A stretch of DNA of 40,354 bases from Chloroflexota bacterium (GCA_005889075.1 VBDQ01000081.1:1-40354); one strand, 5' to 3'; positions 26,419 through 34,544 are shown, counted from the first letter of the stretch. Program-made: numbers and translations. Notes: generated from the letters alone by a model not told the origin.

Positions 26419-27615
26419 GTGACACCCCCGCCCGCGCTCACCGTCGTCGACGTTTTGGTGTTCCTCGCCGTGGTCGTTCCCTTCGTCTCGCTCGTTCGGC
26501 ATCGGAGCGCGATCCCGCCGCTGCCGCCCGCGATCGGCACGGCGGAGCTGCCGGTTCTCTCCGTGATCGTGCCGGCCCGGGACGAGGCCGGCACGATCGA
26601 AGCCGCGCTTGGATCGCTCCTCGCACAGGACTATCCGGACCTTGAGATCGTGGTCGTTGACGATCGCTCGAGCGACGGCACCGGTGAGGCGGTCGCTCGG
26701 ATCGCAGCGCGCGACATGCGAGTGCGCCTTGTGCGGGTCGATGAGCTTCCTGCTGGCTGGCTCGGCAAGAATCACGCGCTCTGGCGGGGTGCCGACCGCG
26801 CCCGCGGGGAATGGCTGCTCTTCACTGATGCGGACGTGCACTTCGTCCAAAGCACACTCCGGCACGCGGTCGCGTACGCGACCTCGGAGAACCTCGATCA
26901 TCTGACGATGTCGCCGCGCCTGCGTGGACGCGGCCTGCTCCTTCGGGCGTTCCTCGCGTTCTTCGGCTACGCGTTCGTGACCCTCTGGGGCGCGTACCGT
27001 GCGAATGATCCGAAGAGCGGCCGCGGCGTCGGGATCGGCGCGTTCAATCTCGTGCGCCGCGGACCGTATGAGGCGATCGGCACGATGCGCGCGCTGTCGC
27101 TTCGCCCCGATGACGACATCCGGCTCGGCCGACGCCTGCGGGCCTTCGGCTTCCGTCAGCGGGTGCTGAACGGGCGCGATGCGCTCACCGTCGAGTGGTA
27201 TCCGTCGCTCGGCGCGGCGCTCACCGGGCTCGAGAAGAGCATGTACTCGAGCCTCGAGTACCGGATCGTCGATGCGCTCGGCGTGCTCGTGTTCATGGTC
27301 GCGACGATGGTCTGGCCGTATGTGGGCGTCTTCGTCCTGGGCGGCATCGACCGCGCGCTGCTCCTCGGCGTGGTCGCCTGCCTCAGTGTCGGGATCGCCG
27401 AGACCTACCGGCAAGCGATCGGCCCGCTCGACCGCTGGGCGATCGCCGCGACCGTGCTGCTTCCGATGTCGACGCTCTGCTTCGCATATGCGGTCGCGCG
27501 CTCGGTGTTCCTTGCCGAGCGCCGCGGCGTGCGCTGGCGGGGCACGACCTACCCGCTATCGCTCCTGCGCGGTCAATCCGGGCTCGAGGGCACCGCGGCG
27601 AAGCGAAGCAGGTAG
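26419..27615 (+). CDS. Membrane-anchored family 2 glycosyltransferase
   Basis: One N-terminal membrane helix (VVDVLVFLAVVVPFVSLV), then a GT-A catalytic domain: LSVIVPARDEAGTIEAALGSLL, IVVVDDRSSDGTG, the DxD-type motif LLFTDADVHF and the acceptor-side RPDDDIRLGRRLRAFGFRQ. Three or four further membrane helices are at the C-terminus. The pattern PAGWLGKNHALWRGADRARGEWLLFTDAD is typical of a group that includes hopanoid-associated HpnB-like enzymes and carotenoid glycosyltransferases; no hopanoid or carotenoid gene is nearby, so substrate is open. Start is GTG 26419. Its 3' end overlaps the convergent cytochrome gene by 43 bp. Confidence 0.9.
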   Translation: MTPPPALTVVDVLVFLAVVVPFVSLVRHRSAIPPLPPAIGTAELPVLSVIVPARDEAGTIEAALGSLLAQDYPDLEIVVVDDRSSDGTGEAVARIAARDMRVRLVRVDELPAGWLGKNHALWRGADRARGEWLLFTDADVHFVQSTLRHAVAYATSENLDHLTMSPRLRGRGLLLRAFLAFFGYAFVTLWGAYRANDPKSGRGVGIGAFNLVRRGPYEAIGTMRALSLRPDDDIRLGRRLRAFGFRQRVLNGRDALTVEWYPSLGAALTGLEKSMYSSLEYRIVDALGVLVFMVATMVWPYVGVFVLGGIDRALLLGVVACLSVGIAETYRQAIGPLDRWAIAATVLLPMSTLCFAYAVARSVFLAERRGVRWRGTTYPLSLLRGQSGLEGTAAKRSR

Positions 27616-28340
27616 CTCTCGAGGTCCTTGAGCTCCGCGTCGCTGATCCGGTCGGAACCGTACGCGGGCATGCCGCGCTCGCCGCGACGGACGATCTGCG
27701 TCTCGATGCGCCCACGGATGGACAGGCTGCCGGGCGCCTCACCGTTGGCGGCGTGGCAGAGCGCGCAACCCTGCGCGAAGTAGATCGCGGCCCCGCGGGC
27801 GAGGGCGTCGCCTCTCGGATCGGCGAGCGTCAGATCGTTCGCCGTCGCGGGCGCCACGTCGATGGCCGCCGTGCCGCCGCGCTGGAGAGCGCGGACATAG
27901 CTCACGAGCGACCAGATGTCCTGGTCCTTGTACACGTCGCCGAAGCCGGGCATCGCCGTGAACGAGAGGCCGTTCTTGATGATCCAGAAGAGCTCGGCGT
28001 CACTTTTCTCCTTCGTGATTGACAGCGTGAGATCGGTCGCGTCGGGATAGGTCGCCGGACCGAAGGCGCCCCGGCCATCGCCCTTCGCACCGTGGCAGAC
28101 CGCGCAAGAGCCGGTGTAAGCCTCACGCCCGGCATCGAGCGCGCGAGCATCGTTGGCGATGGGATTGGTCGCGCTGCCGGCGGCGAGCCGCGCGACGAGC
28201 GAGACGGCGAACGCGGCATAGCCGCGCTCCGCCGGAAGGTCCTTGCGATGCGTGAGCGCGACCGGAAGGCCGACGAGAAGGACGACCGCTCCTGTGATGA
28301 TGACGCCAACAACGATCCCGACCGCGAAGCGCCGGCTCAT
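27573..28340 (-). CDS. Membrane-anchored diheme cytochrome c
   Basis: An N-terminal membrane helix (FAVGIVVGVIITGAVVLLVGLP) anchors the protein with the bulk outside. Two heme c sites are present: CAVCH at about residue 80 and CALCH at about 190, each followed by a likely axial methionine (FTAMPGFGDVYKDQD and RGMPAYGSDRISD). Each half is a class I cytochrome c fold, so it is an electron carrier between respiratory complexes or a subunit of an oxidase or dehydrogenase. No partner is encoded in the window. The start is ATG 28340; the end overlaps the glycosyltransferase gene. Confidence 0.93.
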   Translation of the reverse strand: MSRRFAVGIVVGVIITGAVVLLVGLPVALTHRKDLPAERGYAAFAVSLVARLAAGSATNPIANDARALDAGREAYTGSCAVCHGAKGDGRGAFGPATYPDATDLTLSITKEKSDAELFWIIKNGLSFTAMPGFGDVYKDQDIWSLVSYVRALQRGGTAAIDVAPATANDLTLADPRGDALARGAAIYFAQGCALCHAANGEAPGSLSIRGRIETQIVRRGERGMPAYGSDRISDAELKDLESYLLRFAAVPSSPD

Positions 28341-28378
28341 GCTCCGAGTACGTCTCGTGGCGCGGGCCGGATGCGGTG

Positions 28379-28786
28379 CTAGCGGATGCGTTCCAGGACG
28401 ATCACCGGGATCTCGCGCTTCGTGCGTCTTTGGTACTCGGCGAACCCGGGCATCCGTGCCGCCTGCGCGTCGTAGAGACGGCGGCGCTCGGCGCCGCTCG
28501 TGATGCGCGCCTTCGCCTCGAAGCGCTCCGGCCCGATCTCCACGGTCACGCTCGGATGCTTGCGCAGGTTGTGGTACCAGTCGGGATTCTCAGGCGAGCC
28601 GCCCTTCGACGCGATGACCACGAAGTGGTCGCCGTCGCGCGTGTACGCGAGCGGGTTGGTCCGCGTCTGCCCCGTTCGCGCGCCTTTTGTCGTGAGCAGC
28701 AGGAGCGAGCGCCCGGTGAACGGGCCCTTTGTGATCTGTCCGCCGTGCGCGCGAAAGTCGGCGATGACGGCGTCGTTGAAGCCCAC
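28379..28786 (-). CDS. F420H2-type nitroreductase family protein
   Basis: The 135-residue protein matches the deazaflavin-dependent nitroreductase (Ddn/Rv3547) family: ITKGPFTGRSLLLLTTKGARTGQTRTNPLAY, then DGDHFVVIASKGGSPENPDWYHNLRKHPSVTVEIG and the final YQRRTKREIPVIVLER. The family binds F420 or, in some members, heme or fatty acids. Presence of F420 biosynthesis is not shown in this window. It lies 38 bp upstream of the cytochrome gene on the same strand and may be co-transcribed. Start GTG 28786. Confidence 0.92.
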   Translation of the reverse strand: MGFNDAVIADFRAHGGQITKGPFTGRSLLLLTTKGARTGQTRTNPLAYTRDGDHFVVIASKGGSPENPDWYHNLRKHPSVTVEIGPERFEAKARITSGAERRRLYDAQAARMPGFAEYQRRTKREIPVIVLERIR

Positions 28787-28837
28787 GCTTATGCAACAGA
28801 GGGCATCGCACGAACTATTCCGCGGAATGCTTTCGGG

Positions 28838-28909
28838 TGAGCCAGGAGAGATTCGAACTCTCGGCCAAGGGATTAAGAGTCCCCTGCTCTACCGCTGAGC
28901 TACTGGCCC
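28838..28909 (-). tRNA. tRNA-Lys (anticodon CUU)
   Basis: Read on the minus strand: acceptor GGGCCAG/CTGGCTC, D-arm AGCTCAGCGGTAGAGC, anticodon stem GGGGA/TCCCT enclosing CTCTTAA (anticodon CTT), variable loop, T-arm GAGAG-TTCGAAT-CTCTC. The discriminator is A, and CCA is not encoded. It lies 50 bp upstream of the nitroreductase start. Confidence 0.96.
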
Positions 28910-28963
28910 ATCGAAATGGTACCGACGGGCCAGCAGCCGCATCAAGGCGAGTTGTCCACGAAT

Positions 28964-29301
28964 CTACCCGCGCGCGTGCGATGCGCGGCCGCTCGCCGGC
29001 TCGCTGATCTCCTTGATGGTCTCGCCGGTCTGCTTCGCTCCTTCGTTTCGCGCGATCTGCGCCGTGACGATGATCCCTACGAGCTTTCCGCCTTCGACGA
29101 CGGGAAGCCGGCGGATCTGACGCTCGCGCATCTGACGCTCGGCGTCGGCGACGTCGCCTTTGGATTCGACCGTGACCGGATCCGCGGACATCACCTCGCT
29201 GACCGGTGTGCTCTTGGGGTCCTTGCCGGCGGCGATCGCCCGCACGACGATGTCCCGGTCGGTAACGATCCCGACGAGGCGCCCGTCTCGCTGATCTTCA
29301 T
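28964..29301 (-). pseudogene. CBS-domain protein with most of its first CBS domain missing
   Basis: An ATG at 29301 with a perfect AGGAGG five bases upstream starts MKISE, the usual beginning of this protein family. Normally about 35-40 residues follow before DGRLVGIVTDRDIVVRAIAAGKD; here that stretch comes directly after MKISE and in a different frame. The rest is intact: TPVSEVMSADPVTVESKGDVADAERQMRERQIRRLPVVEGGKLVGIIVTAQIAR. The tracked start at 29245 is only an internal ATG. CBS pairs bind adenosyl ligands such as AMP or ATP. I read this as an internal deletion of about 100 nt with frame change, in sequence or in assembly. Confidence 0.8.
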
Positions 29302-29347
29302 GGCGGCCTCCTTGCGCGGTGATGCCGCCGCATGTGGCGTACCGGCG

Positions 29348-29491
29348 CTAGCTCGCGCCGATCTTGAAGATCTTCGTGCCGCACACCGGGCAGATCCCCT
29401 GGGTGGCAGGGCGCCCATTCTTCATCGTGATCTGCTGCGCGTCCTTGATCTCACGCGTGGCCTTGCACTTGACGCAGTAACCGGTGGCCAA
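29348..29491 (-). CDS. DUF5679-type zinc ribbon protein
   Basis: A 47-residue protein starting TTG at 29491 (ATGYCVKCKATREI) with GGGAGGTG about six bases upstream; the track start at 29572 adds an unlikely basic leader. Two cysteine pairs (CVKC and CPVC) form a zinc ribbon around QITMKNGRPATQG. Small DUF5679 proteins of this kind are frequent in Chloroflexota and other high-GC bacteria; the role is unknown. Confidence 0.85.
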   Translation of the reverse strand: MATGYCVKCKATREIKDAQQITMKNGRPATQGICPVCGTKIFKIGAS

Positions 29492-29576
29492 CGCAGCACC
29501 TCCCGAACGCTTCGCCGAGGCCGCATCGTACCCTAGGCCTCTCGCGCGACCCGATTTGCCCCTAAGAGCCACAAAA

Positions 29577-29596
29577 CCCCGTCCATTTGGACGGGG
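29577..29596 (-). terminator. Perfect hairpin with short T-run on the minus strand
   Basis: CCCCGTCC-ATTT-GGACGGGG is an eight-base-pair perfect stem. On the minus strand it is followed by TTTTGT, which looks like an intrinsic terminator; on the plus strand no T-run follows. It lies upstream of both the zinc-ribbon gene and cinA, so it would stop leftward antisense transcription coming through cinA. Use as a cinA leader hairpin is also possible. Confidence 0.5.
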
Positions 29597-29686
29597 TCTC
29601 GTGGTGAGGAAGGGAAGGGTTGGGATTTCTTTGTTGTGCAGTCGATACGAGCAAGTTCAATGCCAGCAGAACGACCGAGCAGGCAA

Positions 29687-30802
29687 ATGAGGGCTGAGAT
29701 CCTCTCCGTCGGAACTGAGCTCCTGCTCGGCGAGATTATCGACACGAATTCGGCCTACCTTGCGGGCCGTCTTGCCGATCTCGGGATCGACTGTCTGCAC
29801 ATGCAGACCGTCGGTGACAACCTGGGTCGTTGCAAGGAGGCGTTCGAGCGAGCGCTTGCCCGGAGCGAGCTGGTCGTCGCGACCGGGGGCCTCGGACCGA
29901 CCGAGGACGACCTAACGCGAGAAGCGATCGCCGCAGCGCTCGGCGAGACGCCGGCCGTCGACGCCGCACTCGAGGCGGACCTTCGTGCGTGGTTTGCCGG
30001 ACGCGGTCTCACCATGCCCGAACGCAACACAAAGCAGGCCTGGCTCATCCCCTCAGCGCGCGCGCTGCCGAATCCACTCGGCACTGCGCCAGGCTGGGAC
30101 GTTCGCAAGGACGGCAAACGCATCGTCGCGATGCCCGGCGTTCCGCGTGAGATGACGCCGATGTGGGAAGGGCACGTGGAGCCGACGCTCTCTCGGCAGG
30201 CGACGCTTCGCCGTCGCACGCTCAAGCTGCTCGGCATCGGCGAGAGTGCAGTCGAGGAGCGTCTCGGTGATTTGGTGAGGTCGACCGCTCCGACAGTGGC
30301 GACGTACGCGAAGAACGACGGGGTGCATGTGCGCATCGCCGACAAGGCGACGTCTAGCGACGAGGCCGACGCGCGCATCGCGAAGATGGAACGTGAGGTG
30401 CGTGCGCGTCTGGGTGAGTACGTCTGGGGCGTCGATGGCGAAAGCCTCGGAGATGTCATCGGAACTGCACTCGCTTCGCGGCGATGGACGCTGGCTCTCG
30501 GGGAGTCCCTCTCCGCGGGCGATCTCGCGCGCGCACTATCCGACGCCCCGGCCGCGCGCGGTCAGCTCGCCGGCGCGGTGGTTCGCTTGGGCGCCGACGA
30601 AGGCTCGCTCGAGCGTGACGCGCGCTCCTTCGGCGCTGACGTTCTGTTGCTCACCCCTGATGGCGATGGGAAGGTCGAGCTTCGCGCGATCACGCCCGAG
30701 CGAAGCCGTCAGGCGACGATCCATTTCCGCTCGCCCGCGGACGGTCGTCGTCGTGCTCTTCTAAGCGGCCTGGATCTCCTGCGGCGCGCGCTCTTGGATT
30801 AG
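29687..30802 (+). CDS. cinA: CinA-family protein with degenerate C-terminal amidase domain
   Basis: The N-terminal MoCF-like domain is well conserved: AEILSVGTELLLGEIIDTNSAYLA, ATGGLGPTEDDLTREAI and MPGVPREMTPMWEGHV, the COG1058 ADP-ribose/NMN-associated pyrophosphatase region. The C-terminal nicotinamide-nucleotide amidase domain is present in outline, but its catalytic signature (usually ESCTGG) reads ESLSAGD, and the glycine-rich GIAGPGG loop is gone. The protein is 371 residues, about 40 shorter than normal, so the amidase activity is likely lost. I chose ATG 29687 because the sequence then begins as in homologues; the track start at 29636 adds an unsupported leader. Confidence 0.9.
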   Translation: MRAEILSVGTELLLGEIIDTNSAYLAGRLADLGIDCLHMQTVGDNLGRCKEAFERALARSELVVATGGLGPTEDDLTREAIAAALGETPAVDAALEADLRAWFAGRGLTMPERNTKQAWLIPSARALPNPLGTAPGWDVRKDGKRIVAMPGVPREMTPMWEGHVEPTLSRQATLRRRTLKLLGIGESAVEERLGDLVRSTAPTVATYAKNDGVHVRIADKATSSDEADARIAKMEREVRARLGEYVWGVDGESLGDVIGTALASRRWTLALGESLSAGDLARALSDAPAARGQLAGAVVRLGADEGSLERDARSFGADVLLLTPDGDGKVELRAITPERSRQATIHFRSPADGRRRALLSGLDLLRRALLD

Positions 30803-30821
30803 GACGCGATGCGATAGAGCG

Positions 30822-31883
30822 TTAGGGGTGATGGGGGGTCGGCGTCGGTGTGCGGCGGCTTCCTTCTTTTGCCTTCTTTGCGGCGGCTTTCGCTTCATCG
30901 GCGGCCTTCCGCGCGCTCTCAGCGGCGCGCTCTCCACGCGAGCGCTCGTTCGTTGTGGCCCTTGGTGCTTCGGTGTGATGGGCGGGCGCCGTCGGCCGCG
31001 TCGTCGCGGCCGCAGGTCGCGTGGCGGCCGGGGGTATCGCGGCCGCGCTTGTCGCGACCGGCGTGACCTTGCGTTCGGCGACGTTCGCGATCTGATCGGT
31101 GGCGGTCGCGGCCTGCGCCGCGATCGCGGCCGCTGGACTCAGGTCGGAGGCCGCCGGATCGGCCGGCGCCGCGACCACCGCGAGCACCTGCGCGGCCGAA
31201 GCGGTGCTCGGGCTATCGGCGAGGCGGGCGACGGTCGCAGCCGCGACCGCGCGGTGCGTGTCGATCTTCTGCTGCAGCTGTACCACGAGGCCTTGCGCGT
31301 CCGGCGTGAGCGTCTCCACCTGAGCCAGCTCGGCCGCAGCGTTCGCAAGGTGCTCGCCGTACTCGCTCGTCGCCACGATGGCATCGTCGTCGTTGCCCTG
31401 CGTCGCGAGCTCGGTGGCTTCGGCGAGGCGATGCTCGGCGATCGTGAGCTCGACCATCGCGCGATCCTCTGGTGTGGTCGCGAGCGCGAGCCGCGCCTGC
31501 TCCGAGGCGAGCTTCACGCTGTAGAGCGCATCATCGGAAACGGAGCCCGAGCTCACGACGCTCGTGCTCGCCGCAATGGTCAGGACGATCGCGGCGACCG
31601 CGAACGCGCGCATCACGTAAGGCGCCGGCTTCGCGAGGATCTCGAACGCGATGGTTACGCGATCGGCGACCGTCGCGCCGTGCGGCCGCAAGCTCGCCAA
31701 CACGCGAGACCGAATTCGGGAGCGGGTCCGCGCATCTGGCGCGGTGAACGGATCCTTGTGCAGCCGGAGCGCGAGCCGCACGGTCTCGCGAAGCTCAGGG
31801 TCCTTGATCTCTTCGAGGAGTCGCTCGCCGCGGGCGACCTCTTCGATCAGCCGAGCCGTGTCCTTGGCGGTCCGACGTGCCAC
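30822..31883 (-). CDS. DUF5667-type membrane protein
   Basis: Residues 1-90 form a helical cytoplasmic region; one membrane helix (about 92-112; VMRAFAVAAIVLTIAAS) follows, then a DUF5667-like helical domain (SVSDDALYSVKLASEQARLALATTPEDRAMVELTIAEHRLAEATELA), and finally a long Ala/Pro/Thr tail ending in a lysine-rich stretch. DUF5667 proteins usually sit next to an ECF sigma gene and are suspected anti-sigma or envelope sensors; no sigma gene is present here. Start is GTG 31883. The stop lies 20 bp from the convergent cinA stop. Confidence 0.88.
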   Translation of the reverse strand: MARRTAKDTARLIEEVARGERLLEEIKDPELRETVRLALRLHKDPFTAPDARTRSRIRSRVLASLRPHGATVADRVTIAFEILAKPAPYVMRAFAVAAIVLTIAASTSVVSSGSVSDDALYSVKLASEQARLALATTPEDRAMVELTIAEHRLAEATELATQGNDDDAIVATSEYGEHLANAAAELAQVETLTPDAQGLVVQLQQKIDTHRAVAAATVARLADSPSTASAAQVLAVVAAPADPAASDLSPAAAIAAQAATATDQIANVAERKVTPVATSAAAIPPAATRPAAATTRPTAPAHHTEAPRATTNERSRGERAAESARKAADEAKAAAKKAKEGSRRTPTPTPHHP

Positions 31884-31930
31884 CTCACGCTTTAACGGCT
31901 CGCCATCTTGCCTGTTATCTCAACGGCTTT

Positions 31931-32137
31931 CAGGCGGGTCTCGGGCGCTTTCGTGCGCGACAGCCCCGCCTGTAGGCCGAGCGCGCCCCGGGTCCTGTCC
32001 CCGGTTCGAGGCTGCGCGCTCGCCTACCGGTCCGCTCCATCGCTGTGGGTTCGTGCGGCGCGGTGGCGCGGCCGGCCTGACGGCTCGCGCGCAACCCGCT
32101 CACCGGTGCCACCCGTGGCGCGCTCAGAACCGTCAGG
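31931..32137 (-). ncRNA. Structured noncoding gap with three hairpins (candidate leader RNA)
   Basis: The 298-bp gap between the VanW stop and the DUF5667 start has no convincing ORF but holds three stem-loops: 31931-31972 (CAGGCGGG/CCCGCCTG), 31973-32026 (TAGGC-GAGCGCGC/GCGCGCTC-CCTA, directly abutting) and 32076-32137 (CCTGACGG/CCGTCAGG with an inner GCGCG pair). I do not recognise an RNA family; known RNase P, tmRNA and common riboswitch cores are not seen. Strand is a guess, based on its place as 5' leader of the DUF5667 gene. Confidence 0.35.
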
Positions 32138-32181
32138 CGGATCACCGACGAATGCGCGCCCGCGCAACCGAATGCGTTGAG

Positions 32182-34002
32182 CTAAGGCTGTGCTGGCTTG
32201 GAAGGAAGCGGGCCGCCCCAGACGGGCGCGTAGTGACTCGCGAATGTGTCCTGATGAATGATCGCGCCGCTCGCGTCGTAAACGGTTCGCGTCCGCCACA
32301 CGTCGCGGCCATCCACTGACACGCCTGCGGGAAACGCGGGATCAGCGAGCTGGTCCGCCGCGGGGTGGACGAAGTTGCGCTGAACGGGATCGCTGATCGC
32401 GACAGTGCGCCCCGTCGGAATCCCCCAGACGTCGATCGTCAACGACGTGGCGCCGCTCCACGAGTAGATAAAGACAGGATTCGCCGTGTCATTGCGCCAC
32501 TTGAAGTCGACGCCTGGCGAGAACACGGCCGCGTCGTAGCCGATGGGATAACGATCGATGTAGTAACCGTGCGCGTGACGCTCCACGACCTCGTAGCCCT
32601 GGCGTGAGATCGCGTTGAAGATCGTCGTGGAAACCTGGCAGAGCCCGCCACCGATCACGCTCTCGTCACTGCGGTTGTTGATGATCGCGCCGGCGTACGC
32701 GTAGCCACGCTCCACCGTCACCGGGCCGAGCAGGTCCCAGAAGGAGAACGTCTCACCCGGCATGATCACCACGCCGTCGAACTGCGAAGCGCCCATCGAG
32801 ATATTGGCGTGCCGGGCCGCGCTGGGCGGATACGAAGTCGTGAACGTCGACGTCCGCGAGATCTTCGGTGCGAGGTCATTCGCCTGCTGGGTCGTGAACG
32901 CTGGAATGTCGACGGCAGCGGGCGCCGCGATCTGCCGCGTGCCGCCGAGGGCAGGCGTTGTCAGCTGGTCCAGGAAGAGCGCGTTCAGCTTCTCCTGGTC
33001 GATGCGCACTCCGCTCTCCGATGCGACGACCGAGAGCGCGCCTTCGGAGCTCACGACGTACCTGGCGCTCTTGCCCGGATGGTCGAGAAGATTTGCGAGC
33101 GCGGTGGTCCATGAGGCGATCCGTTCGCCGTCGAGCGTGACCGCATACCGATAGCGCGCGGTCGGCGCGATCGCTTCGGCGGGGATCGCGGGAAGGTCGC
33201 CGGGCTTCGCGAGAAGGCGTTCGACGTGAAGGAGGGTCGCGAGACCGGCTTCGCTCTCGTCCCACGAGCGATCCTCGACGTGGACTGTGAGCGGAGTGGT
33301 CACCGCGACCGCGCGCGCGTAGGCCTCGTCAAATCCCGACGCGTCGAGCTCGGGATAGGTCGTGCGCAGCCGCAAGGCAACCTCGCGATCGCCGAGCGAG
33401 TCCGCGGAAAGCAGCGCGGCGATCGTCTCCGTCCGATCGACGGAGCGTCCGAGTACGGGTTGCGTCGCCTCGACGCCTTTTGTTCCGACGCGGATCTCAC
33501 CCGAAACGGGAGTGCGATCGACATCGTGTGATACCTGCGTGACCCAGCTATCGAGCGCGGTGCCCTGCGCGCGCATCGCGAACGGCAGGTTCGCTTCGCC
33601 GCGCACCGCGTCGAACCACGCGCCCAGCCGATCGATGATCTTTCCACTCTTGCCATACGCGAGCGCGTCCGTGGTCGCTTGCTCGAGATCCGGGGCGATG
33701 CCAAGCTGCCCGTTGCTCGCGCGCCAGGTCTGTCTGCCATCGACGAGGACGACGCTGGCGTTTGCCCAAGGCTCCGCGAGCTGCTGGGCGAGCTGCTCGC
33801 GGATCGCGTCGCGCTCGAGCGAGCCCACGGCAACGCCCCCGACCATCACGCCGGGAAGCGCGCGGGTCGCGAAGGCCTGTTGCGCGCTCGCACCCGCGCC
33901 GAGGGCGACGGCCACGAAGATGAGTGGCGTGAGGATCAGCTTGCGGGGGAACCGCCGCGCGGAGCGAAGCTCGCGTGGTTCGCTTCGCGCGATGACCGCC
34001 AT
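32182..34002 (-). CDS. VanW/YoaR-family cell-envelope protein
   Basis: A basic N-terminus and a membrane helix (FPRKLILTPLIFVAVALGAGASAQ) lead to a large extracellular part. Two peptidoglycan-binding-4-like repeats (about 55-330; ALPGVMVGGVAVGSLERDAIREQLAQQL) precede the VanW domain (about 400-560): FDGVVIMPGETFSFWDLLGPVTVERGYAYA, GGGLCQVSTTIFNAI and ERHAHGYYIDRYPIGYDAAV. VanW proteins occur in some glycopeptide-resistance clusters but most, as here, stand alone with an unknown envelope role. ATG 34002 is chosen because GGGAGG lies upstream; the 63 residues before it in the track ORF look like untranslated sequence. Confidence 0.93.
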   Translation of the reverse strand: MAVIARSEPRELRSARRFPRKLILTPLIFVAVALGAGASAQQAFATRALPGVMVGGVAVGSLERDAIREQLAQQLAEPWANASVVLVDGRQTWRASNGQLGIAPDLEQATTDALAYGKSGKIIDRLGAWFDAVRGEANLPFAMRAQGTALDSWVTQVSHDVDRTPVSGEIRVGTKGVEATQPVLGRSVDRTETIAALLSADSLGDREVALRLRTTYPELDASGFDEAYARAVAVTTPLTVHVEDRSWDESEAGLATLLHVERLLAKPGDLPAIPAEAIAPTARYRYAVTLDGERIASWTTALANLLDHPGKSARYVVSSEGALSVVASESGVRIDQEKLNALFLDQLTTPALGGTRQIAAPAAVDIPAFTTQQANDLAPKISRTSTFTTSYPPSAARHANISMGASQFDGVVIMPGETFSFWDLLGPVTVERGYAYAGAIINNRSDESVIGGGLCQVSTTIFNAISRQGYEVVERHAHGYYIDRYPIGYDAAVFSPGVDFKWRNDTANPVFIYSWSGATSLTIDVWGIPTGRTVAISDPVQRNFVHPAADQLADPAFPAGVSVDGRDVWRTRTVYDASGAIIHQDTFASHYAPVWGGPLPSKPAQP

Positions 34003-34277
34003 CTTTGTTCGTGCCTCCCCGAGCGATGCCTCGCTCACCCACACACTCGAGCAAGGTGCGTGCCGGACAGGGCTCGCACGTTCGCTCGGCATGACTCTCT
34101 CTACATCACTAGACGTTGCAAGTGTCAGCAGCGTTCCGAACCGACGCGACTGATTTGAGACGTCGCTAACTCGTACGTCTGTGTCGCACATGACGCTAGC
34201 CGTGCTGTGTTGTCCACAAATTGATTACTACAAGCATTTGACTTTGTGGATTCGCTGCGCGTCGCATGCAATCGCGG
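34003..34277. other. Intergenic region with an AT-rich inverted repeat
   Basis: This is the part of the 592-bp gap next to the VanW start; it holds no supported gene. An AT-rich islet at 34210-34254 carries TCCACAAA and TTTGTGGA as inverted copies 22 bases apart; TTGTCCACA matches the DnaA box at eight of nine positions, the other copy less well. A promoter for the VanW gene probably lies here, but no -35/-10 pair is clear. Confidence 0.4.
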
Positions 34278-34447
34278 GGGCGGACGCGTGCAGCGGGTGG
34301 CCCGGCGAATCCGGTCTCGTACGAGGCGCGGGCCCAGGGACCCGCCCGTCAATCAGTCAGTGTCGAACTCGTGGGATGAGGGCGGGAAAAGGGTGCGCCG
34401 AGGGAGAGACCGGACTCGCCGGGACAGGACCCGCTGCACGGACGCCC
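34278..34447. ncRNA. 170-nt nested inverted repeat, candidate structured RNA
   Basis: Arms 34288-34318 and 34406-34439 pair over about 28 positions (GTGCAGCGGGT, CCCGGCGA, TCCGGTCTC) with one small bulge and one mismatch. Outside them GGGCG/CGCCC extends the stem; inside, GGCGC/GCGCC and CCCGCCC/GGGCGGG plus TCA/TGA continue it to a loop of about 25 nt. The result is one long rod with internal bubbles, a general shape like 6S RNA, but no family signature is recognised. It lies between the nrdJ terminator and the VanW gene. Strand cannot be decided. Confidence 0.45.
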
Positions 34448-34500
34448 ACCGAAGCGACGTTCGCGTGAGACACCTGCGAGGCACTGAGCGCACTGGATCG

Positions 34501-34544
34501 CAAAGAGAGGCCCGGCACCCCAGGGGAGCAGGGAGTGCCGGGCC
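34501..34544 (-). terminator. Intrinsic terminator of nrdJ
   Basis: On the minus strand a perfect ten-base-pair stem GGCCCGGCAC/GTGCCGGGCC (34509-34544) is followed by TCTCTTTG. It lies about 50 bp after the nrdJ stop, in the right orientation. Confidence 0.7.

Noticed and set aside
34278-34447. RNase P RNA, tmRNA or SRP RNA
   Set aside because: None of the conserved core sequences of these RNAs is visible on either strand, although the fold is strong.
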